The notes under the pieces: generated by a model | Database searches by the model: none | Seen by the model: only the letters and a program-made list of their open reading frames with translations | What the model was told of the DNA's origin: nothing | Program-made: the position numbers and the translations under genes | Source: Streptomyces sp. WAC08241 | GTDB taxonomy: Bacteria; Actinomycetota; Actinomycetes; Streptomycetales; Streptomycetaceae | Direction of reading: 5' to 3' | Assembly (NCBI GenBank): GCA_007858575.1 | Contig: CP042279.1 | Location: 2,232,001-2,296,000 of the forward strand | Length of the DNA: 64,000 nucleotides | Shown: positions 9,457 to 18,474 of the stretch, in pieces | How positions within the stretch are numbered: position 1 is the stretch's first letter | How the letters are laid out: each line of letters begins with the position of its first letter

Positions 9457-10857
9457 TCAGGGGCGGTGCGGGGCGACGCGCCCCCGGGTGAGGAGCACGT
9501 ACACCAGGGCGGAGACGGCCGCGCCGAGCAGGGTGAGGTCCGCGCCGCCGAGCGGGGCGACGAGGGTCCCGTCCACAGCCTCGGAGTCGCAGGTGAGCGC
9601 GGAGAAGACGAGGCCGGCGAGGAGGGCGGCGAGACCGGCCGGGTGCCAGCCGGAGCGGTACCAGTAGGGGCCACCGGTGTCCGCGTGCAGCCCCGCGGAG
9701 TCGTAGGTGCAGCGGCGCAGCACCATGTCGGCGAGGGAAGACCCGCCCCAGGGGCGAAGACGATGATCAGGAGGGAGAGGAAGGAGAGGAGCGAGGTGGT
9801 GAAGTCGGTGAGGAAGAGGGCGCCGAGGGAGCCCGCGGCGGTGACGGCGGCGCTGATGACGATGGCGCGGGCCCGGCTCCAGGGGATGCCGAGGACCTGG
9901 AGGTTCAGGCTCGACGAGTAGAGCGTGATGATCGAGTTGGTGACGGAGCCGCCGAGGACCAGGGCGAGGAAGAGCGGCTGGAACCAGTGGGGAGCAGGCT
10001 CGGTGCCCGCGACGGCGTCGGTCATGTCGGCCTGGTCGCGGCGGCGGCCCCGGCGACGCCCAGGGCGACGGAGGAGACGAAGCCGCCGAGGGCGGCGCTG
10101 CGGGTGACGGCCTTGAGGGAGGTCGTGCGGGGCAGGTAGCGGGTGTAGTCGGCGGGCATCGGGAGGTACGAGAAGGGGCCCGCGAGCATGACGACGGAGG
10201 CGAGGCTCCAGCCCGCGGCGCCGGGCGCGGCGGCGGGGCGGAGGTGTCGGCGCCGGGCAGGACGAGGACCACCAGGGCGGCGAAGCCGACGGCGAGGACG
10301 TACGCCATCCAGCGTTCGGCGAACTGGACGGTGGCGTGGCCCCACAGGGCGATGGCGAAGGTCAGCGCGAGGGTGACGGCGAGGGCCGCGGCGCGGGAGG
10401 CGTGTCCGCCGCTCCAGCCGAGGTCGGCGAGGAAGGCTTCGAGGGCGAGGGTGCCCACCACCGTGTTCACGACGGTGTAGCCGATGCTGACGATCCAGTT
10501 GAGGAGGCCGGCGGGCCAGTTGCCGCGGCGGCCGAAGGCGGCGCGGGAGATGACGAGCGTGGCGGTGCCGGTGCGCACGCCGCTGAGGCCGGCCGCGCCG
10601 ATGGCGAGGAAGGAGAGGCCGCCGAGCACGACGACGGCGGTGGCCTGCCAGAAGGAGAGCCCGAAGGCGACGGCGAGGGCGCCGTTGATCACGTAGGTGA
10701 AGGTCAGGTTCGAGCCGAACCAGAGCCAGAAGACGTCCTTGGCGCTGCCGTGCCGTTCGTCGTCGGGTATGGGGTCGATCCCGTGTTCCTCGACCTGGAA
10801 CACCTCGTCGCGGCCCGTGGTCCCCGTGGTCACGGTCGCCGTCTCGTGTCCGAGCAC
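9457..10857 (-). CDS. NCS1-family nucleobase/allantoin-type permease
   Basis: A 12-helix membrane carrier of the purine-cytosine permease family. The GTG start gives VLGHETATVTTGTTGRDEVF, then HGIDPIPDDERHGSAKDVFW and FGSNLTFTYVINGALAV, the conserved first helices. Later diagnostic parts are MLAGPFSYLPMPADYTRYLP and ALVLGGSVTNSIITLYSSSL. The frame breaks three times, near 10240, 10030 and 9745, each in a G/C run. It is the first gene of an operon with the downstream amidohydrolase and faces a TetR-family gene. A perfect inverted repeat lies directly upstream of its start, so it is probably repressed by that TetR protein. The substrate could be a pyrimidine, purine, hydantoin or allantoin. Confidence 0.85.
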   Translation of the reverse strand: MLGHETATVTTGTTGRDEVFQVEEHGIDPIPDDERHGSAKDVFWLWFGSNLTFTYVINGALAVAFGLSFWQATAVVVLGGLSFLAIGAAGLSGVRTGTATLVISRAAFGRRGNWPAGLLNWIVSIGYTVVNTVVGTLALEAFLADLGWSGGHASRAAALAVTLALTFAIALWGHATVQFAERWMAYVLAVGFAALVVLVLPGADTSAPPPRPAPRAGASPPSSCSRAPSRTSRCPPTTPATCPARPPSRPSPAAPPSAASSPPSPWASPGPPPRPGRHDRRRRGHRACSPLVPAALPRPGPRRLRHQLDHHALLVEPEPPGPRHPLEPGPRHRHQRRRHRRGLPRRPLPHRLHHLAPLLPLPPDHRLRPWGGSSLADMVLRRCTYDSAGLHADTGGPYWYRSGWHPAGLAALLAGLVFSALTCDSEAVDGTLVAPLGGADLTLLGAAVSALVYVLLTRGRVAPHRP

Positions 10858-10871
10858 ACCGCACTTCCTGT

Positions 10872-10908
10872 CTTGAATGCCGTTCTAAGTTTTAGAACGG
10901 CATTCAAG
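10872..10908. promoter_or_regulatory. Perfect 17-bp-arm operator between permease and TetR gene
   Basis: The arm CTTGAATGCCGTTCTAA and its exact reverse complement are separated by three bases, giving a 37-bp dyad. Its edge is 14 bases from the permease GTG, so it covers the ribosome-site-proximal leader or core promoter there. It is unusually AT-rich for the region. A TetR-dimer operator is the simplest reading. Confidence 0.75.
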
Positions 10909-11036
10909 ATGTGCGAAAGGTTCCGGCCACGTCAAGACCCCGACCGATTCCCGTTAGGGTCGGTTCCGTACACGACGGGGACGGCGAGACGGCCGAACGG
11001 CGAGACGGTCGAACGGCGGGACGGGGACAGGCGGCG

Positions 11037-11713
11037 GTGGCAGGCACGGCACGACGGCGGGACGGGCACGTCACCCAGGAGCGGATGCTGGAGGAGGCCA
11101 TGGCGGCGATCGCCGAGGACGGCCTCGCCTCCCTCACGATGTCGGCGCTCGCGGAGCGGCTCGGCACGAGCGGCGGCCACATCCTGTACTACTTCGGCAG
11201 CAAGGACCTGCTGCTGCTCGCCGCCCTGCGGTGGAGCGAGGCGGCGCTCGCCGAGGAGCGCTGCGCGCTGCTCGGCCGGCGGGTCGCGGCCGAGCGCAAG
11301 CTGGACCTCTTCCTGCGGCTCTACCTGCCGCGCGGGCCCCGCGACCCGCGCTGGACGCTGTGGATCGAGCTCTGGGCCCGCGCGGCCGGGAACGACGCGC
11401 TGCGCGAGGCGCAGGTCGAGCTGGACCGGGGCTGGCAGGAGGACCTGGAGGCCCTGCTCGCGGCGGGCGTGGCCCGGGGCGCTTCGCCCCGCTGGACGCC
11501 GCCGCCCGCGCCTCCGAACTCCTCGCCCTGCTCGACGGGTTGAGCACCCGGGTGGTCCTGGGCCAGGAGGCGGCGGGCGCCCTGGAGGTGGCCCGCTCGG
11601 CGGCGCTCGCCCTGGCCCCCGGCAGGCTCCCGGCGAGCGGTGACGGAGCCGGTGGCGGGGCCGGTGACAGGTCTCCGGCCCCGGTGACCCCGGGAGGCCC
11701 TCAGCCCCGGTAG
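11037..11713 (+). CDS. TetR family transcriptional regulator
   Basis: The N-terminal DNA-binding domain is clear: RDGHVTQERMLEEAMAAIAE, then LTMSALAERLGTSGGHILYY, FGSKDLLLLAALRW, which gives the TetR helix-turn-helix and recognition helix. The C-terminal ligand domain is about 150 residues. GTG at 11037 is chosen because it places the domain about 10 residues from the start, as usual; the upstream in-frame sequence is low complexity. The frame breaks near 11480, where GGGG should be GGGGG (ARGRFAPLDA restored). It is divergent from the permease-amidohydrolase operon and overlaps the convergent FAD oxidoreductase gene by 13 bases. It is the probable repressor of the permease operon, with the ligand being the permease substrate or its product. 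Confidence 0.85.
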
Positions 11714-13137
11714 GCCTCCAGGAGGCGCAGCCACGCCTCGCTCAGGGTCGGGTACGAGGGGACGGCGTGCCACAGGCGGGCGATCGGGACCTCGCCGACG
11801 ACCGCGACCGTCGCCGAGTGGAGGAGCTCGCCGATCCCCGGGCCGACGAAGGAGGCGCCGACGACGACCTCCCGCTCCAGGTCCACGACCATCCGCGCGT
11901 GGCCGCGGTAGCCCGGCGCGTAGAGGCCGGCCCCGGCGACCTGGCGCAGGTCGAGGTCGACGGCCCGGACCCGCAGCCCGGCCCGCTCGGCCTCCGCGAG
12001 CGACAGGCCGACGGCGGCCGCCTCGGGGTCGGTGAAGACCACCTGCGGCACGGCGGCGTGGTCGGCCGTGGCCGCGTGCGCGCCCCAGTCCCCGGCGTCC
12101 GGAGCGTCTCGCCCTCGGCGCGGGCGGCGATGGCGGCGCCCGCGATCCGGGCCTGGTACTTGCCCTGGTGGGTCAGGAGCGCGCGGTGGTTGACGTCCCC
12201 GACGGCGTAGAGCCAGTCGGTGCCGGTGACCCGGAGGCTGTCGTCGACCTCCAGCCAGGAGCCGGGCTCCAGGCCGACCGTCTCCAGGCCGACGTCCTCG
12301 GTGCGCGGGGCCCGGCCGGTCGCGAAGAGCACCTCGTCGCCCTCGACGTGGTCGCCGCCCTCCAGGACCACGGTGACCGGGCCGGTGCCCCCGTCCCGTA
12401 CGACCGCGGCGACCGTCGCGTCGCGGATGTCCGCGCCGCGTTCCCGGAGGGCCTCGGCCACGTGCTCGCCGACGAAGGGCTCCATGCGGGGCAGCAGGCC
12501 CCCGCCCCGTACGAGCATCGTGACCTTCGAGCCGAGGGCCTGCCAGGCGGTGGCCATCTCCGCGCCCACCACTCCCCCGCCCACCACGACGAGCCGCTCG
12601 GGCACGTGTTGGGCGGAGGTCGCCTCGCGGCTGGTCCAGGGCCGTGCGCCGGGCAGTCCGGGCAGTTCGGGCAGGACGGCGCGGCTGCCGGTGCAGATCG
12701 CGACCGCGTGCCGGGCGGCGAGCAGGTGGCGCTCGCCCTCGGGGCTCACGACCTCGACCCGGCGCGGTCTGGCGAGGCGGCCGTGGCCGCGCAGGACCCG
12801 GACGCCGATGGAGTCGAGCCAGTCGAGCTGTCCGTCGTCCTTCCAGTCGCCGACGACCTCGTTCCGGTGGGCGAGGACCGCCGCCGCGTCCAGGGCCGCC
12901 GGCCGCCTCGCGCAGCCCGGGAAGCGCGCGGGCGTCGGAGCGGGCGATCCCGGGGCGGAGCAGCGCCTTGCTGGGCATGCAGGCCCAGTACGAGCACTCG
13001 CCGCCGATCAGTTCGCTCTCGACGATCGCGGCGCTCAGGCCCGCCGCCCGCACCCGGTCGACGACGTTCTCGCCGACCGGTCCCGCGCCCAGCACCACCA
13101 CGTCGTAGACCTGCTCGTCTTCCACCACATGCGTCAT
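11701..13137 (-). CDS. FAD/NAD(P)-dependent disulfide oxidoreductase (first of two)
   Basis: A class I pyridine-nucleotide disulfide oxidoreductase related to dihydrolipoamide dehydrogenase and mercuric reductase, about 475 residues. It shows the FAD site VVLGAGPVGENVVD (residues 14-27), the redox pair C48/C53 in [19 protein letters not shown], the NAD(P) site VVVGGGVVGAEMA, a second FAD-contact motif LYAVGDVNHRALLTHQGK, and a dimerisation domain ending [20 protein letters not shown]. The usual GGTCxNxGC becomes GGECSYWAC, characteristic of an actinobacterial subgroup whose substrate is not known. The frame breaks near 12900 and near 12110. It is convergent with the TetR gene. A paralog with the same CSYxAC signature lies at 40.2-41.7 kb. 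Confidence 0.85.
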   Translation of the reverse strand: MTHVVEDEQVYDVVVLGAGPVGENVVDRVRAAGLSAAIVESELIGGECSYWACMPSKALLRPGIARSDARALPGLREAAGGPGRGGGPRPPERGRRRLEGRRTARLARLHRRPGPARPRPPRQTAPGRGREPRGRAPPARRPARGRDLHRQPRRPARTARTARRTALDQPRGDLRPTRARAARRGGRGSGGRGDGHRLAGPRLEGHDARTGRGPAAPHGALRRRARGRGPPGTRRGHPRRDGRRGRTGRGHRPGHRGPGGRRPRRGRRGALRDRPGPAHRGRRPGDGRPGARLLAGGRRQPPGHRHRLALRRRGRQPPRAPDPPGQVPGPDRGRRHRRPRRGRDAPDAGDWGAHAATADHAAVPQVVFTDPEAAAVGLSLAEAERAGLRVRAVDLDLRQVAGAGLYAPGYRGHARMVVDLEREVVVGASFVGPGIGELLHSATVAVVGEVPIARLWHAVPSYPTLSEAWLRLLEAYRG

Positions 13138-13253
13138 GATCCCAGTCTGCGGGCAGGGGCCCGGAATAGTGCGGCTCGATACGCCGTTGTGCCCGGCGAG
13201 TCCCCCGGGGACCGTGAGGACACCACCAGGAGACCCCCGAAAGGCAGGCAGGC

Positions 13254-13633
13254 ATGAGCACCGTAGAGCTGACCAAGGACAACTTCGACGAGATCGTGAG
13301 CGACAACGAGTTCGTTCTGATCGATTTCTGGGCTTCGTGGTGCGGTCCCTGCCGTCAGTTCGGCCCGGTCTTCGAGGCGGCGTCCGAGCGCCACCAGGAC
13401 CTCGTCTTCGCCAAGGTGGACACCGAGGCGCAGCAGGAGCTGGCGGCGGCGTTCGAGATCCAGTCGATCCCGACCCTGATGATCGTGCGCGACAAGGTGG
13501 CCGTGTTCGCGCAGCCGGGCGCGCTGCCGGAGGTCGCCCTGGAGGACCTCATCGGCCAGGCGCGGAAGCTGGACATGGACGAGGTCCGCAAGTCCGTCGC
13601 GGACGCGCAGGCGCAGGGGGCGCGCAGCAGTAG
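13254..13633 (+). CDS. trxA: Thioredoxin
   Basis: A cytosolic thiol-disulfide reductant with the complete thioredoxin fold. The active site WCGPC places the cysteines at residues 30 and 33, in VLIDFWASWCGPCRQF, and the conserved cis-proline is in IQSIPTLMIV. The start has a ribosome site and follows the oxidoreductase gene divergently by 116 bases. A C-terminal extension of about 20 residues follows the core. The final codons need one extra G in the run near 13615 for the protein to end at TAG 13631-13633; as written, the frame runs on to 13820. A strong hairpin terminator follows. Which reductase feeds it is not shown here. Confidence 0.9.
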
Positions 13634-13659
13634 CCGGTCCGGAGGGACCGCAGGGACGC

Positions 13660-13694
13660 GAGAGGGGTACGGGAGGTCCTCCCGTACCCCTCTC
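13660..13694. terminator. Bidirectional terminator between thioredoxin and thiolase
   Basis: A perfect 16-bp stem (GAGAGGGGTACGGGAG and its complement) closes a three-base loop between two convergent genes. A smaller hairpin (CGGTCC/GGACCG) lies just upstream at about 13635-13650. There is no T-tract, which is usual in Streptomyces. Confidence 0.8.
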
Positions 13695-13712
13695 CGGCGT
13701 GTCCGCGCGGGC

Positions 13713-14896
13713 TCAGCGCTCCAGGACCAGGGCGAGGCCCTGGCCGACGCCGATGCAGAGCGCGGCGAGGCCCGTGCCCGAGCCGGCCGCCGCGAGCTGG
13801 TGCGCCACGGACCCGGCTAGGCGGGCGCCGGAGGCGCTGAGGGGTGGCCGATCGCGACGGCCCGCCACGCGGGTTGACGATCTCCGGGTCGAGTTCCGGC
13901 CATTCGGCGAGGCAGCCGAGCGCCTGCGCCGCGAAGGCCTCGTTGAGCTCGAAGGTCCGCAGGTCGGCGAAGGAGCGCCCCGCCTTGTCCAGGGCCTGGC
14001 GGACCGCCTCGACCGGGCCGAGGCCGAAGAGCTGCGGCTCGATGCCGGTGACGGCGGAGGTGCGGATGCGGGCGAGCGGTTCGCGGCCGGTCTCGCGCAG
14101 TCCCTCCTCGTCGACGAGGAGCAGGGCGGCGGCGCCGTCGTTGAGCGGGGAGGAGTTGCCCGCCGTGACGGTGCCGCCCTCGGCGCGGAAGGAGGGCTTG
14201 AGCCGGGCGAGGGCCTCCGTGGAGGTGTTGTCCCGGATCGACTCGTCGCGGGTCAGGTCCGCGTCCGGGTAGGGCACGACCTCGTCGTCGTAGAGGCCCT
14301 TGGCCCAGGCCTCGGCGGCCTTGCGGTGGCTGGCGAGGGCGAAGGCGTCCTGCCGCTCGCGGGTGATGCCGTGCTTGTCGGCGATCAGCTCGGCGCCCTC
14401 GCCGAGGGAGACCGTCCACTCGGCGGGCATCCGGGGTTAGTCATGCGCCAGCCGAGCGTCGTGGAGTGGAGCTGCTGGTGGCCGGCGGGGAAGGCCCGCT
14501 CGGGCTTCTGGAGGACCCAGGGCGCGCGGGACATCGACTCGACGCCGCCGGCGATCGCCACGGAGGCGTCCCCGAGCGCGACGGCGCGGGCCGCCTGGAT
14601 CACGGCCTCCAGGCCGGAGCCGCAGAGGCGGTTGACGGTGACGCCGGGGACGGTGACGGGCAGTCCGGCGAGCAGGGCGGCCATGCGCGCCACGTCGCGG
14701 TTGTCCTCGCCCGCGCCGTTGGCGTCGCCGAAGTAGACGTCGTCGACGCGGGCCGGGTCGAGTGCGGGCGAGCGGTCGACGAGCGCCCGCACGACATGGG
14801 CCGCGAGGTCGTCGGGGCGCACGGAGGAGAGGGCTCCCCGAACTTCCCGATCGGGGTGCGGACGGCGTCGACGATGTAGACGTCGCGGATGCTCAT
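13713..14896 (-). CDS. Thiolase (acetyl-CoA acetyltransferase / 3-oxoadipyl-CoA thiolase-like)
   Basis: Catalyses thiolytic cleavage or condensation of acyl-CoAs in the cytosol. The start MSIRDVYIVDAVRTPIGKFG, the active-site cysteine in VTVNRLCGSGLEAV (about residue 89), GGVESMSRAPW, and FELNEAFAAQAL mark the family; the terminal CxG region lies near 13760. Length is about 393 residues. The stretch FGDANGAGEDNRDVARMAAL is closer to 3-oxoadipyl-CoA thiolases (PcaF/PaaJ) than to plain AtoB, but no pathway partners are adjacent. Breaks lie near 14840, 14430 and 13850. Its ATG overlaps the stop of the upstream small gene (ATGA), so the two are translationally coupled. Confidence 0.85.
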
Positions 14897-15329
14897 CGGT
14901 TCTCTCCCACGTGACCTTCGGAACGACTCTGTTCGTCTGTTCGCCCGGCGGGACCGTTCTCGTCCCACCGGGCGCGCAGAGTCTCTGCCCGCGGGACCGC
15001 CCTGTCAACGGGCCGTTCCGGGACGTACGGGGCGGTCCGGAGCATTTCGGCGGGAGGGAGGCCGGGTTCAGGGGCGGGGCGGACCAGGGGCGTGAGGGCG
15101 TAGTCGAGCTCCCGGCCGTCGACGAGCAGCGCCTCGACCGTGCCCGTCTCGGGGTCGATGTCGGCCCTGAGGCCGTGCCCTCGTAGATCGGGTAGCCGGA
15201 CGCGCCCTGGTGTCCGGTGGCCTCCACGACGGCCGTGCGGACGGCGCTGTCCGCGACGGAGGCGCCGTGGCGGTCCTGGACGTGCTCGGGCACCAGCAGG
15301 ATCTCGAATCGCTTCGGAACTGTGTTCAT
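14893..15329 (-). CDS. Conserved hypothetical protein coupled to the thiolase
   Basis: A protein of about 145 residues beginning MNTVPKRFEILLVPEHVQDR. A second segment reads GLRADIDPETGTVEALLVDG then RELDYALTPLVRPAPE, and the tail is hydrophilic, ending in VGENR. The frame breaks once near 15180. No membrane segment, signal or known domain is recognised. Its stop overlaps the thiolase start by four bases, and it is the first gene of that two-gene transcript, divergent from an alpha/beta hydrolase. Function is unknown. Confidence 0.55.
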
Positions 15330-15496
15330 GCATCGACGCTAAGCGTTCGGCCGGGCTCGCGCCGGGCGACCCGCGAGGACGGCGGTTCCGCTTCGGGGCC
15401 GGCGCCGTCGCTCCTGCCCGGGGTCGTACTGTGTCGTCGGTACCGGGCGCACCGGCGGGGCCCGCCGGGCGCGAGGAGAGACGGAGGGGCGGCACC

Positions 15497-16200
15497 GTGC
15501 GTCTGCACACCACCACGTGGGGGTCCGGGGACCGGACGGCCCTGCTCGTCCACGGCATCATGGCCGACCACCGCACCTGGCGCCGGTCGGCCCGCGCTCG
15601 CGGAGCGCGGTTACCGGGTGGTCGCGGTGGACCTGCGGGGGCACGGGGCGAGCGGGCGGGGCGCGGGCCCGGAGGAGTACCGGCCGGAGGACTACGCCGA
15701 CGACCTCGTGGAGACCGTGCCGGACGGCGTCGACCTGGCCGTCGGCCACTCGCTCGGGGCGCTCGTGCTCGCCCGGGCGGTGGAGCGGCTCGGTCCGGCC
15801 CGCGCGGTGTACTGCGACCCGGCCTGGCACCTGAGGCCGGGCCCCACCGGCTTCCGCCCCGAACTCTTCGTGCGGGGCAAGGAGTTGACCCGGGAGATGG
15901 TCCGGGGCTCAACCCCGCCTGGGCGGACGAGGACGTCGACGACGAGATGGCGGCGGTACGGGTGTGGGACGAGCGGACGGCGTACGGCCTGACGCCGTTC
16001 GTGGGCGCCGACCTGTGGCCGGCCCGGCCCGTCGTCCCTCGCTCGTGGCCCTCGCCGACCCGAGCCTGCTCGTCCCGCCCGGGAGCGCCCGGATGCTGGC
16101 GGAGCGCGGCTTCGAGGTCCGTACGGTGGCGAAGACCGGGCACACCGTCCACCGGGACGACTTCGACGGGTTCATGACCGCCCTGGACGGCTGGATCTGA
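15497..16200 (+). CDS. Alpha/beta hydrolase
   Basis: A cytosolic serine hydrolase of about 235 residues. The GTG start follows GGAGGGGC. The core shows LLVHGIMADHRTWR (oxyanion-hole region), VVAVDLRGHGASGRG, the nucleophile elbow VGHSLGAL and, near the end, AKTGHTVHRDDFDGF with the catalytic histidine. Breaks near 15595, 15910 and 16040 divide it into four frames. The substrate is not indicated. It is divergent from the thiolase transcript and is followed 14 bases later by the NfeD-like gene. Confidence 0.75.
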
Positions 16201-16214
16201 CGTACCGTTCAGTC

Positions 16215-16445
16215 ATGGACGACGCGTCGATGGAGACCTCGATGGTGGGACTGCTCGGCCGGGTGTCCGGCACCGTCGGGCCCGGCCTCGTCGGCGAGGT
16301 GATCGTCCGGATCCGGGGCGGCGCCGAGCACTTCCTCGCCCATCCGGCCGTGCCGAAGGAGCGGATCGAGATCGGAACGGTCGTGACCGTCATGGAACAT
16401 CTCCCTCCGCGTACCGTCTACGTCACAGCCGTGTACGGCGGTTGA
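16215..16445 (+). CDS. NfeD-like OB-fold small protein
   Basis: An intact 76-residue protein. The core GLLGRVSGTVGPGLVGEVIV and a later IEIGTVVTVMEHLPPRTVYV are predicted beta strands that resemble the C-terminal OB fold of NfeD proteins. No transmembrane segment is present, so it is only the soluble domain. It lies 80 bases upstream of the flotillin gene, the classic NfeD partner, which supports the call. It would act with the flotillin at the inner face of the membrane. The match is by pattern and context only. Confidence 0.55.
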   Translation: MDDASMETSMVGLLGRVSGTVGPGLVGEVIVRIRGGAEHFLAHPAVPKERIEIGTVVTVMEHLPPRTVYVTAVYGG

Positions 16446-16525
16446 CCGGGCGTTGAGCCGCGCCCGTCGCGGGCGCACACTCCCCTCACCGGGTCCGCTC
16501 GGCCCCGGTGAAGGGGACCTTGTCC

Positions 16526-17952
16526 ATGGGCATCGGAATCATCGCGGCCGTCGCCGTCGGCGCCGTCGCCGTTCTGATCGCTGTCTTCAAGATGATGTGG
16601 CGCGTCGCCGAACCCAACGAGGCGCTGATCATCTCCGGTTCCAACCACAAGAACGAGGGTCTCGGCGAGGGCATGGGGTTCCGCATCGTCACCGGGCGCG
16701 GCACGCTCGTGCTGCCCGGGGTGCAGGCGGTGCGCAAGCTCTCGCTCGACCTCAACGAGACGCAACTGTCCGTCGAGTGCGTCACCCACCAGGGCATTCC
16801 GCTCAAGGTGCGGGGCGTGGTGATCTTCAAGGTCGGCGACGACTTCGTGTCGATCGCCAACGCCGCCCGCCGCTTCCTCGACCAGCAGAAGCTGATGAGC
16901 GAGCGGGTGCACATCGTCTTCGCCGGTCATCTCCGCGCCATCGTCGGCGGGTTGACCGTGGAGGACATGATCCGTGACCGGGAGAAGCTGACCGGGCAGG
17001 CGCGGTCGGCCTGTGGCACGGAGATGGAGAAGCTCGGGCTGATCGTCGACTCGCTCCAGATCCACGAGATCGAGGACCCGACCGGGTACATCAAGAACCT
17101 GGCCGCCCCGCACGCCGCCGCCGTCCAGCGGGACGCGCGGATCGCGCAGGCGGAGGCGAACCGGCGGGCGACCGAGGCGGAGCAGCAGGCCGCGGCGCGC
17201 ATGTCGGAGGCGACCCGGGACAGCGAGATCCTCCAGGCGGGCTACCAGGCCGAGCGGGACCAGGCTCGGCCCGGGCCCGGCAGGCCGGTCCGCTGGCCGA
17301 GGCGGCCTCGCGCCAGGAGGTCGTCGTGCAGGAGACGCGCGTCGCCGAGCTGGAGGGACACCGCAAGGAGCAGCAGCTCCAGGCGGAGGTGCGCAAGCCG
17401 GCCGACGCGACGGCGTACGAGACCCGGACGCTGGCGGAGGCCGAACGCGACGCCCGGATCTCGGCCGCCGAGGCCGAGGCGAAGGAGACCGAGCTGGCGA
17501 GCGCGGCCAAGGCCACGGCGACCCGGCTCACGGGCGAGGCGGAGGCGGCGGCCCAGCACGCGAAGGGGCTCGCGGTCGCCGAGGCCACGCGCGCGAAGGG
17601 TCTGGCGGAGGCGGAGGCGATCAAGGCGCGGGCGGCGGCGCTCGCGGAGAACCAGGAGGCCGTGGTCGCCCAGCAGTTGGCCGAGAAGTGGCCGGAGATC
17701 GTCTCCGCGGGCGCGTCCGCCTTCGGGAACGTGGACCAGATGGTGCTCCTGAACGGCGCCGACGGCATGGCGGACGTGTTCGCCAAGGCCCTGACCATGG
17801 GCGGCACCGGACTCGGCCTGGCCCGGCAACTGCTGGCCACGATGAGCCCGGCGGCGCGGGAGGAGCTGGGCGGGGTGGTGCCGCCGGCGCCCCGGACGGC
17901 GGAGACGGTGCGGGAGCGGGTGGAGGTCACGGTCCGCGACGGGGAGGAGTAG
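16526..17952 (+). CDS. Flotillin/SPFH-domain membrane scaffold protein
   Basis: A flotillin-type protein of about 475 residues that would organise membrane microdomains. An N-terminal membrane segment (IIAAVAVGAVAVLIAVFKMM) is followed by the SPFH domain (VAEPNEALIISGSNHKNEGL through MEKLGLIVDSLQIHEIED), then a long Ala/Glu-rich coiled coil (NRRATEAEQQAAARMSEA; TLAEAERDARISAAEAEAKE), and a C-terminal region with LLNGADGMADVFAKALTMGG. The frame breaks once near 17265 in the coiled coil. ATG at 16526 is preferred to GTG at 16508 because GAAGGGGACC precedes it. It is paired with the NfeD-like gene just upstream. Confidence 0.9.
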
Positions 17953-18000
17953 GACGGGGTGCGGACCGGGCCCGCGTCTCCATGGGCGGGGCGGGCCGAC

Positions 18001-18067
18001 GCTCCGGGTGCGGGGCCGGCTTCGTGCCGGGCCCGGCGCTCCGGGTGCGGGACCGGCTTCGTGCCGG
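18001..18067. repeat. 30-bp direct repeat downstream of the flotillin gene
   Basis: Two copies of a unit beginning gctccgggtgcggg and ending cttcgtgccgg lie at 18001-18030 and 18038-18067, differing at about one base. They fall in the 277-base non-coding gap 17953-18229, which is otherwise GC-rich low-complexity sequence with short imperfect dyads and no convincing gene. Confidence 0.55.
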
Positions 18068-18229
18068 TCGGCTCCGTGCCGGACGGAGATCCCGGCGTAC
18101 GGATCGGGCCCGGCGCCGTGACGGCGTCGGGCCCTTCGCGGTCCCGTCGCGGCCGGGACGTCGGCCGTGGTCTTCGGTCGTGGCCGGGACCGGTCCGGTC
18201 GTGGCCGAGCCGCCACGGCCGGACCCGTG

Positions 18230-18397
18230 TCAGTTGTGGCCGAACCTGCGTTCCTTGCGGTGGCCGTGCTCCACCGCCGGGATCGGCGCCTCCCTCGCGG
18301 TGATCCGGGAGGCCTTCTCCTTCGCGGCCGCGTCGGTGCGGTGTTCATGGCCGCCGGTGCGGGCCCCCTTGTTCACACGGGTCTGTTTCTTGCCCAC
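18230..18397 (-). CDS. Small basic 55-residue protein
   Basis: A short frame missed by length cut-offs. GTG at 18397 follows GGGAGG with seven-base spacing, an ideal ribosome site, and the product runs VGKKQTRVNKGARTGGHEHR ... VEHGHRKERRFGHN to a TGA at 18230. It is rich in Lys, Arg, His and Gly, with no membrane segment or signal. Codon use has the usual G/C third positions. It stands alone between the flotillin and PARG-like genes. The basic composition suggests nucleic-acid binding, but this is only an inference; I do not recognise the family. Confidence 0.55.
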   Translation of the reverse strand: MGKKQTRVNKGARTGGHEHRTDAAAKEKASRITAREAPIPAVEHGHRKERRFGHN

Positions 18398-18474
18398 GAT
18401 CGTGCCTCCCGTGACGGGTTTCGGACATCGGTCCGCATCCCTTCAGCGTGGCACGCGGACACCGGGCCCGCACA

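Noticed and set aside
13600..13820. Extended 188-residue thioredoxin
   Set aside because: The extension encodes Arg/Ser/Gly low complexity and runs through the terminator hairpin; one extra G gives a normal stop.
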